From Deferrisoma camini S3R1 (GTDB lineage: Bacteria > Desulfobacterota > Deferrisomatia > Deferrisomatales > Deferrisomataceae), in assembly GCF_000526155.1 (NCBI RefSeq), contig NZ_JAFN01000001.1:2815014-2879013 (forward strand): DNA of 64,000 nucleotides. The letters are read 5' to 3'. A program made the position numbers and the translations under genes. Below are positions 49,348 through 58,302 of the stretch, piece by piece. Position 1 is the first letter of the stretch, and each line of letters begins with the position of its first letter. Under the pieces are notes generated by a model. That model was not told where the DNA came from and did not search any database. It saw only the letters and a program-made list of their open reading frames with translations.

Positions 49348-50292
49348 TTACTCGCCCTTGAACGCGGGGCGGGACTTCTCGATCACGCTCTTCAGGCCCA
49401 CCAGGGCGTCCTGGGTGGAGAAGATCTCGCCCAGGTTGGCGAGCTCCAGCTCCAGGGCGTCGTCGAGGCTCTTCTGGAACCCCTCGTCGATGATCCGGTT
49501 CGCCACCTTCAGGGCCAGCGGCGCCTTTCGGCCGACGGCCTTCACCGCGGCGGCCACCCGCGGGTCGTCGTTGGGCGCGGTGCCGGCCAGCACCTCCTGG
49601 ACGTGGGCGTCGGAGAACGCCTCCACCACCGGCTCCCACCCGGCCGGGGTGGGCTTGGGCGCGTACTTGTCGCGGAACTCGCCCCGGGCCACCAGGTCGC
49701 GGATGAAGCCGTCCACGTCGTCGGCCGCCAGGTAGCCGGCCAGGCCGATCTCGTGGGCGGTCTTGCCGTCGAGGATCTGGCCGGTGAACACCAGGTACTT
49801 CCCGAGCTCCTTGCCCACCACCCGGGCCGTGCGCTGGGTACCGCCCAGGCCCGGAAAGATGCCGATGCCGGTCTCGGGCAGGCCCACGCCCGCCTTGTCG
49901 GTGACCACGATCGCGGTGCAGGCCAGGGCCAGCTCCAGCCCGCCGCCCAGGGCCAGCCCGTCCACCTTAGCGATCACGGGTTTGGGGCTCTTCTCGATCT
50001 TCCGGAGCACCTTCTGGCCCCGCCGGGCGAAGGCCACGATGTCGCCCACCCGGTCGGCCTCGATGTTGTCGATGAAGAACTTGATGTCCGCGCCGGCAAC
50101 GAACGCCTTGTCGCCCGCCCCCTGGATCACCAGGGCCTTCACGTCGGGCCGGGCCACCGCTTCGTCGAAGGCGGCCTCCAGGTCGGCGACCACCGCCCCG
50201 TTCAGGGCGTTCAGGGCCTTGGGCCGGTCGATGGTCAGCGTGGCGATGCCATCGTTCACGTCCACCACGACCTTTCTCGCCTGGTCAGCCAT
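49348..50292 (-). CDS. Enoyl-CoA hydratase/isomerase (crotonase) family protein
   Basis: The product is 314 aa from ATG 50292, with AAAGGGAGG upstream; this is about 50 residues longer than usual. The oxyanion-hole and catalytic segments are intact: ALVIQGAGDKAFVAGADIKF, KVDGLALGGGLELALACTAI (Glu) and GLPETGIGIFPGLGGTQRTA (Glu). The extra length lies in the C-terminal part (FRDKYAPKPTPAGWEPVVEA, VQEVLAGTAPNDDPRVAAAV). Crotonases hydrate or isomerise acyl-CoA double bonds. It is upstream of, and in line with, the BcrB-like, activase and radical SAM genes (108-bp gap). Confidence 0.9.
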   Translation of the reverse strand: MADQARKVVVDVNDGIATLTIDRPKALNALNGAVVADLEAAFDEAVARPDVKALVIQGAGDKAFVAGADIKFFIDNIEADRVGDIVAFARRGQKVLRKIEKSPKPVIAKVDGLALGGGLELALACTAIVVTDKAGVGLPETGIGIFPGLGGTQRTARVVGKELGKYLVFTGQILDGKTAHEIGLAGYLAADDVDGFIRDLVARGEFRDKYAPKPTPAGWEPVVEAFSDAHVQEVLAGTAPNDDPRVAAAVKAVGRKAPLALKVANRIIDEGFQKSLDDALELELANLGEIFSTQDALVGLKSVIEKSRPAFKGE

Positions 50293-50437
50293 TCCCGTTC
50301 CTCCCTTTTTCATTCCGTGGTTGAAACAGACCGCGTTATGGTGAACACTCACCGTTCAGGCACCGGAGATTCCGGGGCGAGCGTCCCGGGAGACGGTAGG
50401 ATACAAGATGCGTGCCCTTTTTCCCAAGGAGGTTCCC

Positions 50438-50998
50438 ATGAGACGCGCGCTTCCGTTGTTGGTGCTCTTCCTGTTCGTGGCCGCGGGCGCGGCCTCCGCG
50501 GCCGAGCTGGCCGGGGTGCGGGTGCCCGACACGGTCACCGTGGAGGGCCACACCCTGCGGCTCCAGGGGCTCGGGCTCCGCAAGAAGTTCTTCTTCAAGG
50601 TGTACGTGGGCGCCCTGTACCTCACCACCCCCACCTCGGACGGGGCCGCGGCCATCCGGGCCGACGAGCCCAAGCGGATCTCCATGTACTTCCTGCGCGA
50701 CGTGGGCGGCGACAAGCTGCGCGACGCGTTCGAGGAGGGGTTCTTCAAGGCGGCCCAGGAGCGGCTCGACGCGCTTCGGGCCCGGATCGACCGGTTCCTG
50801 GCCCTGTTCCCCGACGAGGTGGAGGACGGCCAGGTGGTCACCCTCACCTACCTGCCCGGCCAGGGCACCGAGGTGGCCATCGCCGGCCAGGTGAAGGGCG
50901 TGATCGAGGGCAAGGACTTCATGGAGGCCCTGTGGGGCATCTGGCTCGGGGAGGTACCGGCCGACTCGCGGCTCAAGAAGGGGATGCTGGGGGGGTAG
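50438..50998 (+). CDS. Chalcone isomerase-like periplasmic protein
   Basis: The product is 186 aa from ATG 50438, with AAGGAGG 6 nt upstream. It has a signal peptide (LLVLFLFVAAGAASA) and the chalcone-isomerase-like fold marks LAGVRVPDTVTVEGHTLRLQ, GLGLRKKFFFKVYVGALYLT, ISMYFLRDVGGDKLRDAFEE, VTLTYLPGQGTEVAIAGQVK and EALWGIWLGEVPADSRLKKG. Bacterial members are exported and their function is not established. The gene is convergent with trpF and overlaps its 3' end by 26 nt. Confidence 0.87.
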   Translation: MRRALPLLVLFLFVAAGAASAAELAGVRVPDTVTVEGHTLRLQGLGLRKKFFFKVYVGALYLTTPTSDGAAAIRADEPKRISMYFLRDVGGDKLRDAFEEGFFKAAQERLDALRARIDRFLALFPDEVEDGQVVTLTYLPGQGTEVAIAGQVKGVIEGKDFMEALWGIWLGEVPADSRLKKGMLGG

Positions 50999-51614
50999 GG
51001 CAGCCGGCGTCCGCCGCCCGGACCGCCTCCAGGAACCGCCGGAGCCGGTCCGGGTCCTTCACGCCGGGCCGTGCTTCGGTGCCCGAGGCCGCGTCCACCG
51101 CCCAGGGCCGCACGGTGCGGATCGCCTCGGCCACGTTTTCCGGGGTGAGCCCTCCGGCCAGAACGATCCGGCCGTAGCGCCGGGCCTCCCGGGCCAGGCC
51201 CCAGTCGATGGTCCGGCCGGTCCCGCCGCCCGGCGCGTCGAGCAGGAACGCCGAGAGCCCCGGGTAGCGGCTCAACCGGTCCAGGTCGGCCGGGCCGGCG
51301 ATGCCCACCGCCTTGAGCACCGGCAGGCCCAGGGCCCGGATGTAGGCGGGATCCTCGTCGCCGTGGAGCTGGGCCAGGTGGAGCCCGCAGCCGCGAACCA
51401 GCCGGCGCACCTCGTCCACGGGCTGGTTCCGGAACACCCCCACGGCCGCCACGAACGGCGGCAGCTCCTCCACCACCCGGGCCACCACCTCGGGGTCGGC
51501 CGGCCGCTTCGTGCCCGGCGCGAACACGAACCCCAGGGCGTCGACTCCCAGGTCGGCCGCCAGCAGGGCGTCGTCCCGCCGGGTGAGGCCGCACACCTTG
51601 ACCCGGGTCCTCAT
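50973..51614 (-). CDS. trpF: Phosphoribosylanthranilate isomerase TrpF
   Basis: The product is 213 aa. RVKVCGLTRRDDALLAADLG carries the catalytic Cys, and FAPGTKRPADPEVV, GLHLAQLHGDEDPAYIRALG, FLLDAPGGGTGRTIDWGLAR with the catalytic Asp, and ILAGGLTPE-like IVLAGGLTPENVAEAIRTVR complete the barrel. It isomerises phosphoribosyl anthranilate. It is the last trp gene present, 139 bp after trpC across a repeat-bearing spacer; trpB and trpA are absent. Confidence 0.95.
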   Translation of the reverse strand: MRTRVKVCGLTRRDDALLAADLGVDALGFVFAPGTKRPADPEVVARVVEELPPFVAAVGVFRNQPVDEVRRLVRGCGLHLAQLHGDEDPAYIRALGLPVLKAVGIAGPADLDRLSRYPGLSAFLLDAPGGGTGRTIDWGLAREARRYGRIVLAGGLTPENVAEAIRTVRPWAVDAASGTEARPGVKDPDRLRRFLEAVRAADAGCPTPPASPS

Positions 51615-51640
51615 GGTTCACGGCCCCCGTGGGGCCGCGG

Positions 51641-51676
51641 GCTAGAAGGCTGGAACGCTAGAACGCTGGAAAGCCG
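51641..51676. repeat. AGGCTAGA-type tandem repeat between trpC and trpF
   Basis: CTAGAAGGCTGGAACGCTAG and following units form a degenerate 8-nt array in the 139-bp trpC-trpF spacer. The array may act in spacing or RNA structure; nothing else recognisable lies in the spacer. Confidence 0.65.
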
Positions 51677-51753
51677 GACCCGCGCGTGCCCCAGCCTCTT
51701 CCGCCCTCCCGCCCGGGGGATGGGCCGGACTCTGACGGGATCCGGGGTCGGCC

Positions 51754-52542
51754 TCATGGCCCGCGCTCCACGAGCGCGCGCAGGGCCGCGCCCGGGTCGG
51801 GCGCGGTCACCAGGGCCTCGCCGATCAGGAACGCCCGCGCGCCCTCGGCTTCCAGCAGGTCCAGGTCCCGGGCCGAGCCGAGCCCGCTCTCGCTCACCAC
51901 CACCCGGTCGGCCGGGATCCGGGGCAGGAGCCGTCGGGTCACCTCGATGCTCACCTCGAAGGTGGCCAGGTTCCGGTTGTTGATGCCCACGAACCGGGCC
52001 CCCGCGGCCAGGGCCGCGTCCAGCTCGTCGCCGTCGTGGACCTCCACCAGGGGCTCCACCCCCACCAGCCGGCACAGCTCCACGAACTCGCCCAGGCGCG
52101 GGCCCAGCACCGCCGCGATCAGGAGCACCAGGTCCGCGCCCCAGGCCCGGGCCTCCCACACCTGGTAGGGGTCGATCACGAAGTCCTTCCGGAGCACCGG
52201 AAGGTCCACGGCCCCGCGCACGGCGCGCAGGTCCTCGAGGCTGCCCCCGAAGAAGTCGGGCTCGGTCAGCACCGACACGGCGAACGCGCCGGCCTCGGCA
52301 TAGGCCCGGGCCAGGCCGGCCGGGTCCAGGTCGGGGCGCAGGTCGCCCTTGGACGGGCTGCGGCGCTTCACCTCGGCGATCACGGCCCGGCGGTCGGGGG
52401 GCCAGGATGCCAGCCGCTCCAGGGGGTCGGCCCCCCGGCGGCGGGGCCCGCACCGGTCCCACAGGAACTCCAAGGGCACCTTCTCCTGGGCCTCGTCCAC
52501 CCGCCGGCGGCGGGCCGCCACAATGCGGTCAAGGATCGTCAT
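51754..52542 (-). CDS. trpC: Indole-3-glycerol-phosphate synthase TrpC
   Basis: The product is 262 aa from ATG 52542. [20 protein letters not shown] holds the catalytic Lys, followed by [80 protein letters not shown] and [17 protein letters not shown]. It closes the indole ring. Its ATG overlaps the trpD stop (ATGA). Confidence 0.96.
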   Translation of the reverse strand: MTILDRIVAARRRRVDEAQEKVPLEFLWDRCGPRRRGADPLERLASWPPDRRAVIAEVKRRSPSKGDLRPDLDPAGLARAYAEAGAFAVSVLTEPDFFGGSLEDLRAVRGAVDLPVLRKDFVIDPYQVWEARAWGADLVLLIAAVLGPRLGEFVELCRLVGVEPLVEVHDGDELDAALAAGARFVGINNRNLATFEVSIEVTRRLLPRIPADRVVVSESGLGSARDLDLLEAEGARAFLIGEALVTAPDPGAALRALVERGP

Positions 52543-53597
52543 CGGTTCGTGATCTCCACGAGCTGCTCCAGCTTCTGGAGGGCCCGGCCCGAGTCGATGG
52601 CGTCCTGGGCCATGCGGATGCCCCACATCAGGTCCTTGGTGGCCCCGGCCACCAGCAGGGCCGCGCCCGCGTTCAGCAGCACCACGTCGCGGCGGGGCCC
52701 CTTCTCTCCCTCCAGGATCGACCGGACGATCCGGGCGTTCTCCTCGGCGTTGCCGCCGTGGATCGCCTCGGGGGGCGCGGTGCGAAGCCCCAGCTCCTCG
52801 GGGTGCAGGTCGAACTCCTCCACCGAGCCGTTGCGGAGTTCGGCCACGTGGGTGGGCCCGGTGATCGTGATCTCGTCGAGCCCGTCCGACCCGTGGACCA
52901 CGAACGCCCGCTCGCTCCCCAGCCGCTGGAGCACCCGGGCCAGCTTGCCGGTGAGGTCCCTCCGGTAGACCCCGAGCACCTGGCGGCTGGCCCCGGCCGG
53001 GTTCGTGAGGGGGCCCAGCACGTTGAACACGGTGCGGATCCCCATCTCCCGGCGCACCGGGGCCACGTGACGCATGGCCGAGTGGAGGAGCGGCGCGTAC
53101 AGGAACCCGATGCCGATCTCCCGGATGCAGGTCTCCACCACCTCGGGGGTCACGTCCAGGTTCACGCCCAGGGCCTCCAGCACGTCGGCGCTGCCGCACC
53201 GGCTCGACACGGCCCGGTTGCCGTGCTTGGCCACCCGAACCCCGGCCGCGGCCACCACCAGGGCCGTGGTGGTGGAGATGTTGAAGGTGTTGGTGTCGTC
53301 GCCGCCGGTGCCGCAGGTGTCCAGGATGGACTCGTACTCCACGTTGATCTCGTCCCGGTCGAGGGTCAGCACCTCCTTGCGGGGCTCCACCCGGATGGGG
53401 GTGGCGTGCTCCCGCATCACCCGGGCGGCACCGGTGATCTCCTCCACGGTCTCGCCCTTGATCCGCAGGGCGGTCAGGAACGCGGCCATCTGGGCGTGGG
53501 TGGCCTCGCCCCCCATGATGGCCTCCATGGCCTCGATCATCTCCCCCTCGGTCAGGTCGCGGCCCTCGACGAGCTTGTGGATCAGTTCCTTGAACAT
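52539..53597 (-). CDS. trpD: Anthranilate phosphoribosyltransferase TrpD
   Basis: The product is 352 aa. [20 protein letters not shown] is the phosphoribosyl-pyrophosphate loop, followed by [20 protein letters not shown] and [20 protein letters not shown]. It joins phosphoribose to anthranilate. No glutaminase domain is fused; that activity is the separate TrpG. It overlaps trpC by 4 nt and is separated from trpG by a 414-bp repeat-filled spacer. Confidence 0.96.
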   Translation of the reverse strand: MFKELIHKLVEGRDLTEGEMIEAMEAIMGGEATHAQMAAFLTALRIKGETVEEITGAARVMREHATPIRVEPRKEVLTLDRDEINVEYESILDTCGTGGDDTNTFNISTTTALVVAAAGVRVAKHGNRAVSSRCGSADVLEALGVNLDVTPEVVETCIREIGIGFLYAPLLHSAMRHVAPVRREMGIRTVFNVLGPLTNPAGASRQVLGVYRRDLTGKLARVLQRLGSERAFVVHGSDGLDEITITGPTHVAELRNGSVEEFDLHPEELGLRTAPPEAIHGGNAEENARIVRSILEGEKGPRRDVVLLNAGAALLVAGATKDLMWGIRMAQDAIDSGRALQKLEQLVEITNR

Positions 53598-54011
53598 GAG
53601 ATCTCTCCTGTGAAGGCTTGAAGGCTAGGAGGCTGGAAAGCTCCATCAGACCCCTGGGGGCCCTAAACGGGAAGGGCAACTTTCGTTGGTCCGGGCCCAT
53701 TGCCGGCGGCGGGGCATGGGGCCTGCTTCCGGCCGGGCGCGAGTGCAGCATCCGATCGCCGCGCCTTCGCATGCCGTCGCCGAAGCGGCTTGTTCGGGCG
53801 ACGACAGCGGAGGGCCCTGGAATTCGACAAAGCTACGGATGTTCGGGGGGCGCGGCGAGCCAAGGAGCCGCGCCCGGCGCTCCAGCAGGCCCCATGCCCC
53901 CCCGAGACCCTGAGGTGACGCTAAAGAGGTGTACCCATGCTTGGAACGCTGGGAGATCACGGAGGTTTTCAAGCGTCCTAGCGTCCCAGCCTTCCGGCCT
54001 CCCAGCCGATC
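53598..54011. repeat. 414-bp trpG-trpD spacer with a 190-bp foldback element (53711-53900)
   Basis: A perfect 16-bp terminal inverted repeat GGGGCATGGGGCCTGC bounds 53711-53900; similarity of the two ends continues for about 15 more bases (GGCCGGGCGCG and, on the other side, GCGCCGGGCGCG). AGGCTAGA-type units flank it at 53608-53642 and 53960-54003. Outside the left arm, GGAAGGGCAACTTTCGTTGG matches the complement of the sequence right of 56473. No gene is present, so it interrupts an otherwise compact operon. Confidence 0.75.
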
Positions 54012-54581
<570 letters not shown>

Positions 54582-54588
54582 GGGAGGA

Positions 54589-54638
54589 ATCCGGTTGTTG
54601 GTTGTTGGTCGTTAGTCGTCGGTCGTTGGTCGTAACCC
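54589..54638. repeat. GGTCGT-type tandem repeat between trpE and trpG
   Basis: GGTTGTTGGTTGTTGGTCGT and then TAGTCGTCGGTCGTTGGTCG form a degenerate 7-8-nt tandem array in the 57-bp spacer. The trpG Shine-Dalgarno (GGAGG) lies at its edge. Confidence 0.7.
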
Positions 54639-56114
54639 TCACTCCGGCTCCAGGCCGCGGGCCGCGAGCTCCAGGGCCCGGCGGAGCGCGGCGGACTTGT
54701 GGAGCGTCTCCTCGTACTCGAACGCCGGGTCCGAGTCGGCCACGATGCCGGCCCCGGCCTGGGCCACCACCCGCCCGCCCCGGAACGCCAGGGTGCGGAT
54801 CGTGATGCAGGTGTCCATGTTGCCGTCGAACCCCAGGTAGCCCACGGCCCCGGCGTACACCCCCCGCTCCCGGGGCTCGAGCCGGGCGATCCACTCCATG
54901 GCGCGCACCTTGGGCGCGCCCGACACCGTGCCGGCCGGGAACGTGGCGGCCAACACGTCCAGGGCGTCCACCCCGGCCCCCAGCTCGGCCGACACCGTGG
55001 ACACGATGTGCATCACGTGGGAGTAGCGCTCCACCACGAACGACTCCTCCAACCGCACCCCTCCGGGCGCGGCCACCCGCCCCAGGTCGTTTCGGCCCAG
55101 GTCCACCAACATCAGGTGCTCGGCCCGCTCCTTCTCGTCGGCCAGCAGCTCCCGTTCCAGGGCCCGGTCCTCCTCGGGCGTGGCGCCCCGGGGCCGGGTG
55201 CCGGCGATGGGCCGTACCAGGGCCCGGTTCCCCTCCTTCCGAACCATCACCTCCGGGCTCGCCCCCACCAGGACCTCCTCGCCCAGGGCCAGGTGGAACA
55301 GGTACGGGCTGGGGTTCAGGGCCCGCAGGGCTCGGTAGGCCGTGAACGGATCGACCCCGCACGGCCCCTCGAACGGCTGGGACAGCACCACCTGGATCGC
55401 CTCGCCGGCGTGGATCGCCTCGCGAACCCGGACCACCATGGCCTCGAACCGCTCCCGGGGGATCACCGGTTCGAGCTCCGGCGGGGGCACCGCCTCCGGG
55501 TACACCCGGGCCTCGTCCAGGGGGATGCGCAGCCGGCCGAGCAGGTCCCCGATCCGGCCGAGGCCGTCGTCGTACCCCTCGCCCCGGCCGGGCCGCACCA
55601 GCACGATCACGTCCAGGGTCTTTCGCACGTTGTCGAAGGCCAGGAGGCTGCGGGGGGCGAACAGCCGCAGGTCCGGCAGGCCCATGGGCTCGGGCTCGCC
55701 GGCCGGGATCCGCTCGAACAGCCGGGCCGCGCCGTACCCCACGTACCCCACCAGCCCCCCGGCGAAGCGGGGGAGCCCCTCCACCCGGGGCATCCGGTGG
55801 TCCGCCAGCACCTGCCGGAGCAGGTCCAGCGTGGGCCCCTCGGTGCGGCCGTGGCAGCCGTCCTCCACCCACGAGCGTTCCCCCCTCGCCTCGAACCGCA
55901 GGAACGGGTCCAGGCCCACCAGGGAGTACCGGCCCCACCGGCTTCCGCCCTCCACGCTCTCCAGCAGGAACGACCAGGGCCCGTCCGCCACCTTCAGGTA
56001 CGTGCTCACAGGGGTCTCGGTGTCGGCCGGAAGCCGCGCCGCCACCGGCACCACCGGGTGGCTGCGGGCCATGCGGTCGAACTGGGATCGCTCCACCAGA
56101 ATTCGTGCGGCCAT
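54639..56114 (-). CDS. trpE: Anthranilate synthase component I TrpE
   Basis: The product is 491 aa from ATG 56114, with CTGGAGAAACGATCC before it. The N-terminal region contains SFLLESVEGGSRWGRYSLVG, the LLES motif of tryptophan feedback sites. The chorismate-binding domain carries GEAIQVVLSQPFEGPCGVDP, EVLVGASPEVMVRKEGNRAL, RPIAGTRPRGATPEEDRALE, MLVDLGRNDLGRVAAPGGVR, FPAGTVSGAPKVRAMEWIAR and GAGIVADSDPAFEYEETLHK. With TrpG it forms anthranilate from chorismate. The spacer upstream of it contains a MITE-like element starting 20 nt before the start codon. Confidence 0.96.
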   Translation of the reverse strand: MAARILVERSQFDRMARSHPVVPVAARLPADTETPVSTYLKVADGPWSFLLESVEGGSRWGRYSLVGLDPFLRFEARGERSWVEDGCHGRTEGPTLDLLRQVLADHRMPRVEGLPRFAGGLVGYVGYGAARLFERIPAGEPEPMGLPDLRLFAPRSLLAFDNVRKTLDVIVLVRPGRGEGYDDGLGRIGDLLGRLRIPLDEARVYPEAVPPPELEPVIPRERFEAMVVRVREAIHAGEAIQVVLSQPFEGPCGVDPFTAYRALRALNPSPYLFHLALGEEVLVGASPEVMVRKEGNRALVRPIAGTRPRGATPEEDRALERELLADEKERAEHLMLVDLGRNDLGRVAAPGGVRLEESFVVERYSHVMHIVSTVSAELGAGVDALDVLAATFPAGTVSGAPKVRAMEWIARLEPRERGVYAGAVGYLGFDGNMDTCITIRTLAFRGGRVVAQAGAGIVADSDPAFEYEETLHKSAALRRALELAARGLEPE

Positions 56115-56133
56115 GGATCGTTTCTCCAGCGAG

Positions 56134-56215
56134 TTATACCAAGTTGCGTTCAAAGCCGTCAGGCCCCTTGCCCCGGCCGCCGGATGGATCTTGGTTTGAA
56201 CGCAACTTGGCATTA
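56134..56215. mobile_element. MITE-like element, short version
   Basis: Arms ATACCAAGTTGCGTTCAAA at 56136-56154 and its near-perfect complement at 56195-56213 flank 40 bp. Read on the complement, the interior (AAGATCCATCCGGCGGCCGG, then GGCAAGGGGCCTGACGGC) matches the left and right borders of the interior at 21347-21595, with the centre missing. It sits between the trp attenuator and trpE. Confidence 0.75.
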
Positions 56216-56225
56216 CCGCTTGACG

Positions 56226-56600
56226 GCGGGAAGGCCAGAAGGCTGGAAGGCCAGGAGGCTAGAAGGCTTGAAAGCCTCCCGGATTCCCGCACGTTCTAGG
56301 AACCACCATACCTCGTCGCCTCCACCTCACGGTCCGGGGGGCATGGGGATCAGGGGTCAGAGGACAGATGTCAGTGGACGGGTCGTGGTCCCACGACGCC
56401 GCTGTAGCCACAACGTCTTTGCCTTTCTTTTGGCTCCTGTCCCCTGAATTCTGGCTCCTGAAACCCATGCCCCGCCGCCGGCAATGAGCCCCGGACCCAC
56501 GCAAGTTACCCTTCCCGTCGTTGTAGGGTCCCGCAGGGACCAGAAGGGGCTTCCCACCGGCAGGTTGGAAGGCTGCCGTCTCCGCTTCGGCCCAACGCAA
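56226..56600. repeat. Repeat-filled trp leader distal region with a foldback (56337-56473)
   Basis: 56226-56275 is an AGGCTAGA-type array. 56276-56345 matches 6975-7045. 56337-56473 is a foldback with arms GGGGCATGGGGATCAGG and, on the complement, GGGGCATGGGTTTCAGG; its interior has GATCAGGGGTCAGAGGACAG and, inverted, CCTGTCCCCTGAATTCTGGC. 56474-56525 matches the complement of 53660-53710. No coding gene is seen. The region would be transcribed as part of the trpE 5' leader. Confidence 0.65.
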
Positions 56601-56672
56601 CGAGGGCCGCGGTCTCCCGCGGCCCTCGTCCGATACGAAAGCGCCGCGGGCAGCTCGGGCTGCCCGCGGCGC
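56601..56672 (-). terminator. trp attenuator hairpins
   Basis: On the transcript, a 13-bp perfect stem GCGCCGCGGGCAG / CTGCCCGCGGCGC (56641-56672) is followed after 12 nt by a 12-bp stem CGAGGGCCGCGG / CCGCGGCCCTCG with a GAGA loop (56601-56628). The 3' arm of the first (CCCGCGGC) can instead pair with the 5' arm of the second (GCCGCGGG). That is the antiterminator/terminator choice expected of attenuation. The second stem lacks a clear U-run (TTGCGTTG follows), which is odd. Confidence 0.7.
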
Positions 56673-56701
56673 GCTCTACCCACTGGGGAAAACGGCGGCG
56701 G

Positions 56702-56764
56702 TCAGCCCCGGTTCACGGGCCACCACCACCAGCCGGTCGTCCGAATCGTCGTCACCTGCGCCAT
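56702..56764 (-). CDS. trpL: trp leader peptide TrpL
   Basis: The product is 20 aa, MAQVTTIRTTGWWWWPVNRG, with four consecutive Trp codons (UGG). A GGGGAGAGAG ribosome site lies 4-13 nt upstream of ATG 56764. The stop codon is 29 nt before the first hairpin of the attenuator. Ribosome stalling at the Trp run when charged tRNA-Trp is scarce would favour transcription into trpE. The length, codon run and position are those of classical leader peptides. Confidence 0.9.
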   Translation of the reverse strand: MAQVTTIRTTGWWWWPVNRG

Positions 56765-56789
56765 GCGTCTCTCTCCCCGTTGCCGGCCG

Positions 56790-56818
56790 ACCCTACCAGC
56801 GAGCCGGGTCCCCGTCAA
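56790..56818 (-). promoter_or_regulatory. trp operon promoter
   Basis: On the minus strand TTGACG (56818-56813) and TAGGGT (56795-56790) are separated by 17 bp. The predicted start is near 56783, about 20 nt upstream of the trpL ATG. The promoter lies in the 56-bp gap after nuoN, starting 3 nt from the nuoN stop. No TrpR-like operator palindrome is evident. Confidence 0.7.
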
Positions 56819-56820
56819 GG

Positions 56821-58275
56821 CTACACCAGGTAGCGCAGGGCCTGCTCGGCCAGGTCCACCAGGCCGCCCGGCACGATGCCGAAGTACAGCACCCCCAGGC
56901 CGGCCAGGATCGTGGCCACCGCCATGGACGGGCCGGCGCGCAGGGCCTCGACCACGGGCGTGTCCGGCTCGGGCTTGAAGTACATCGTCACGATCACCCG
57001 CAGGTAGTAGTACACGCTGGCCGCCGAGTTCAGCACACCGAAGATCGTGAGCCAGTAGTACCCCTGGTGCACGGCGGCCTTGAAGATCAGGAACTTGCCG
57101 ATGAACCCGGCCGTGGGCGGGATGCCGGCCATGGAGAACATGAACAGGCTCATCGCGAGCCCCAGGGCCGGGAACTTGAAGCCCAGCCCGGCGAACGCGT
57201 CCAGCTCGGTGTTCTCGTGGCCCTTGCGGCCCACCATGACCAGGCAGGCGAACGCGCCGATGTTCATGAAGGCGTAGGCCAGCAGGTAGTACAGGATGCC
57301 GGCCCCGGCCTCGGGCGTGCCCGCCACCACGCCCACCAGGATGTACCCGGCGTGGGCGATGGACGAGTAGGCGAGCATGCGCTTCACGTCGGTCTGGGCG
57401 ATGGCCGTCAGGTTGCCCAGGGTCATGGTCAGCAGCGCCAGCACCCACAGTACCCCGCTCCAGTCCACGTGCAGGGTCTGGAACGCCACGAAGAACACCC
57501 GCAGCACGGCGGCGAACGCAGCGGCCTTCACCCCGGTGGCCATGAACGCCGTCACCGAGGTGGGCGCGCCCTGGTACGCGTCGGGGGTCCACATGTGGAA
57601 CGGCACCGCGGCCACCTTGAACGCGAACCCCACGGTCACCAGGCCCACCCCGGCCAGGGCCATGGGCGACCCGGCCAGGGCCCGGTTCGAGGCGAACGCG
57701 TCCAGGATGCCCTGGATCTCGGTGGTGCCGCAGGCACCGTACAGCAGCGCGATGCCGTACAGCAGGAACCCGCTCGAGAACGCCCCCAGGATGAAGTACT
57801 TGAAGCTGGCCTCGGCCGAGCGCTCGTCCCGGAAGAACCCGGCCAGGGCGTAGATGGCGATGCTCATGGTCTCCAGGGCCAGGAACACGCTCATCAGGTG
57901 GGTGGCCCCGGCCATCAGCATCATGCCCACCAAGGCCAGCAGCACCAGGGCGTAGTACTCGGCGTGGTCTCGCCCCTCGTCCCGCAGGTACGCGTCGCTC
58001 ACCAGCAGGGTCAGGGCGCCGACCGCGTACAGGATGAAGTACACGAACGCGGCGAACGCGTCGCCCGCCAGCATGCCGGAGAACCCGCTGCGAGCCGGCC
58101 CGAACAGCCCCGGCGTGGTGAACGCGGCCACCACGATCCCCGCGATGCCCAGGTACGGCAGGTACCCCTTGCGCCGGCCCGGGCTCACCGCCTCGGCGAG
58201 CAGCACCAGCAGGGCCGCCGCCGTGATCACCAGGTGCGGCGTCAGCAGTCGCATGTCGGCCATGGAGAACGTCAT
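56821..58275 (-). CDS. nuoN: NADH-quinone oxidoreductase subunit N
   Basis: The product is 484 aa from ATG 58275, with AGAAGAGGTG upstream. It is an antiporter-like subunit with about 14 membrane helices; conserved charged segments include MSVFLALETMSIAIYALAGF (Glu in TM5), VGFAFKVAAVPFHMWTPDAY (Lys in TM7) and TDVKRMLAYSSIAHAGYILV. It is one of the proton-pumping membrane subunits of complex I. It is the last nuo gene; the trp promoter begins right after it. Confidence 0.96.
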   Translation of the reverse strand: MTFSMADMRLLTPHLVITAAALLVLLAEAVSPGRRKGYLPYLGIAGIVVAAFTTPGLFGPARSGFSGMLAGDAFAAFVYFILYAVGALTLLVSDAYLRDEGRDHAEYYALVLLALVGMMLMAGATHLMSVFLALETMSIAIYALAGFFRDERSAEASFKYFILGAFSSGFLLYGIALLYGACGTTEIQGILDAFASNRALAGSPMALAGVGLVTVGFAFKVAAVPFHMWTPDAYQGAPTSVTAFMATGVKAAAFAAVLRVFFVAFQTLHVDWSGVLWVLALLTMTLGNLTAIAQTDVKRMLAYSSIAHAGYILVGVVAGTPEAGAGILYYLLAYAFMNIGAFACLVMVGRKGHENTELDAFAGLGFKFPALGLAMSLFMFSMAGIPPTAGFIGKFLIFKAAVHQGYYWLTIFGVLNSAASVYYYLRVIVTMYFKPEPDTPVVEALRAGPSMAVATILAGLGVLYFGIVPGGLVDLAEQALRYLV

Positions 58276-58302
58276 CGGCTCACCTCTTCTCGGGCAGCGC
58301 GG

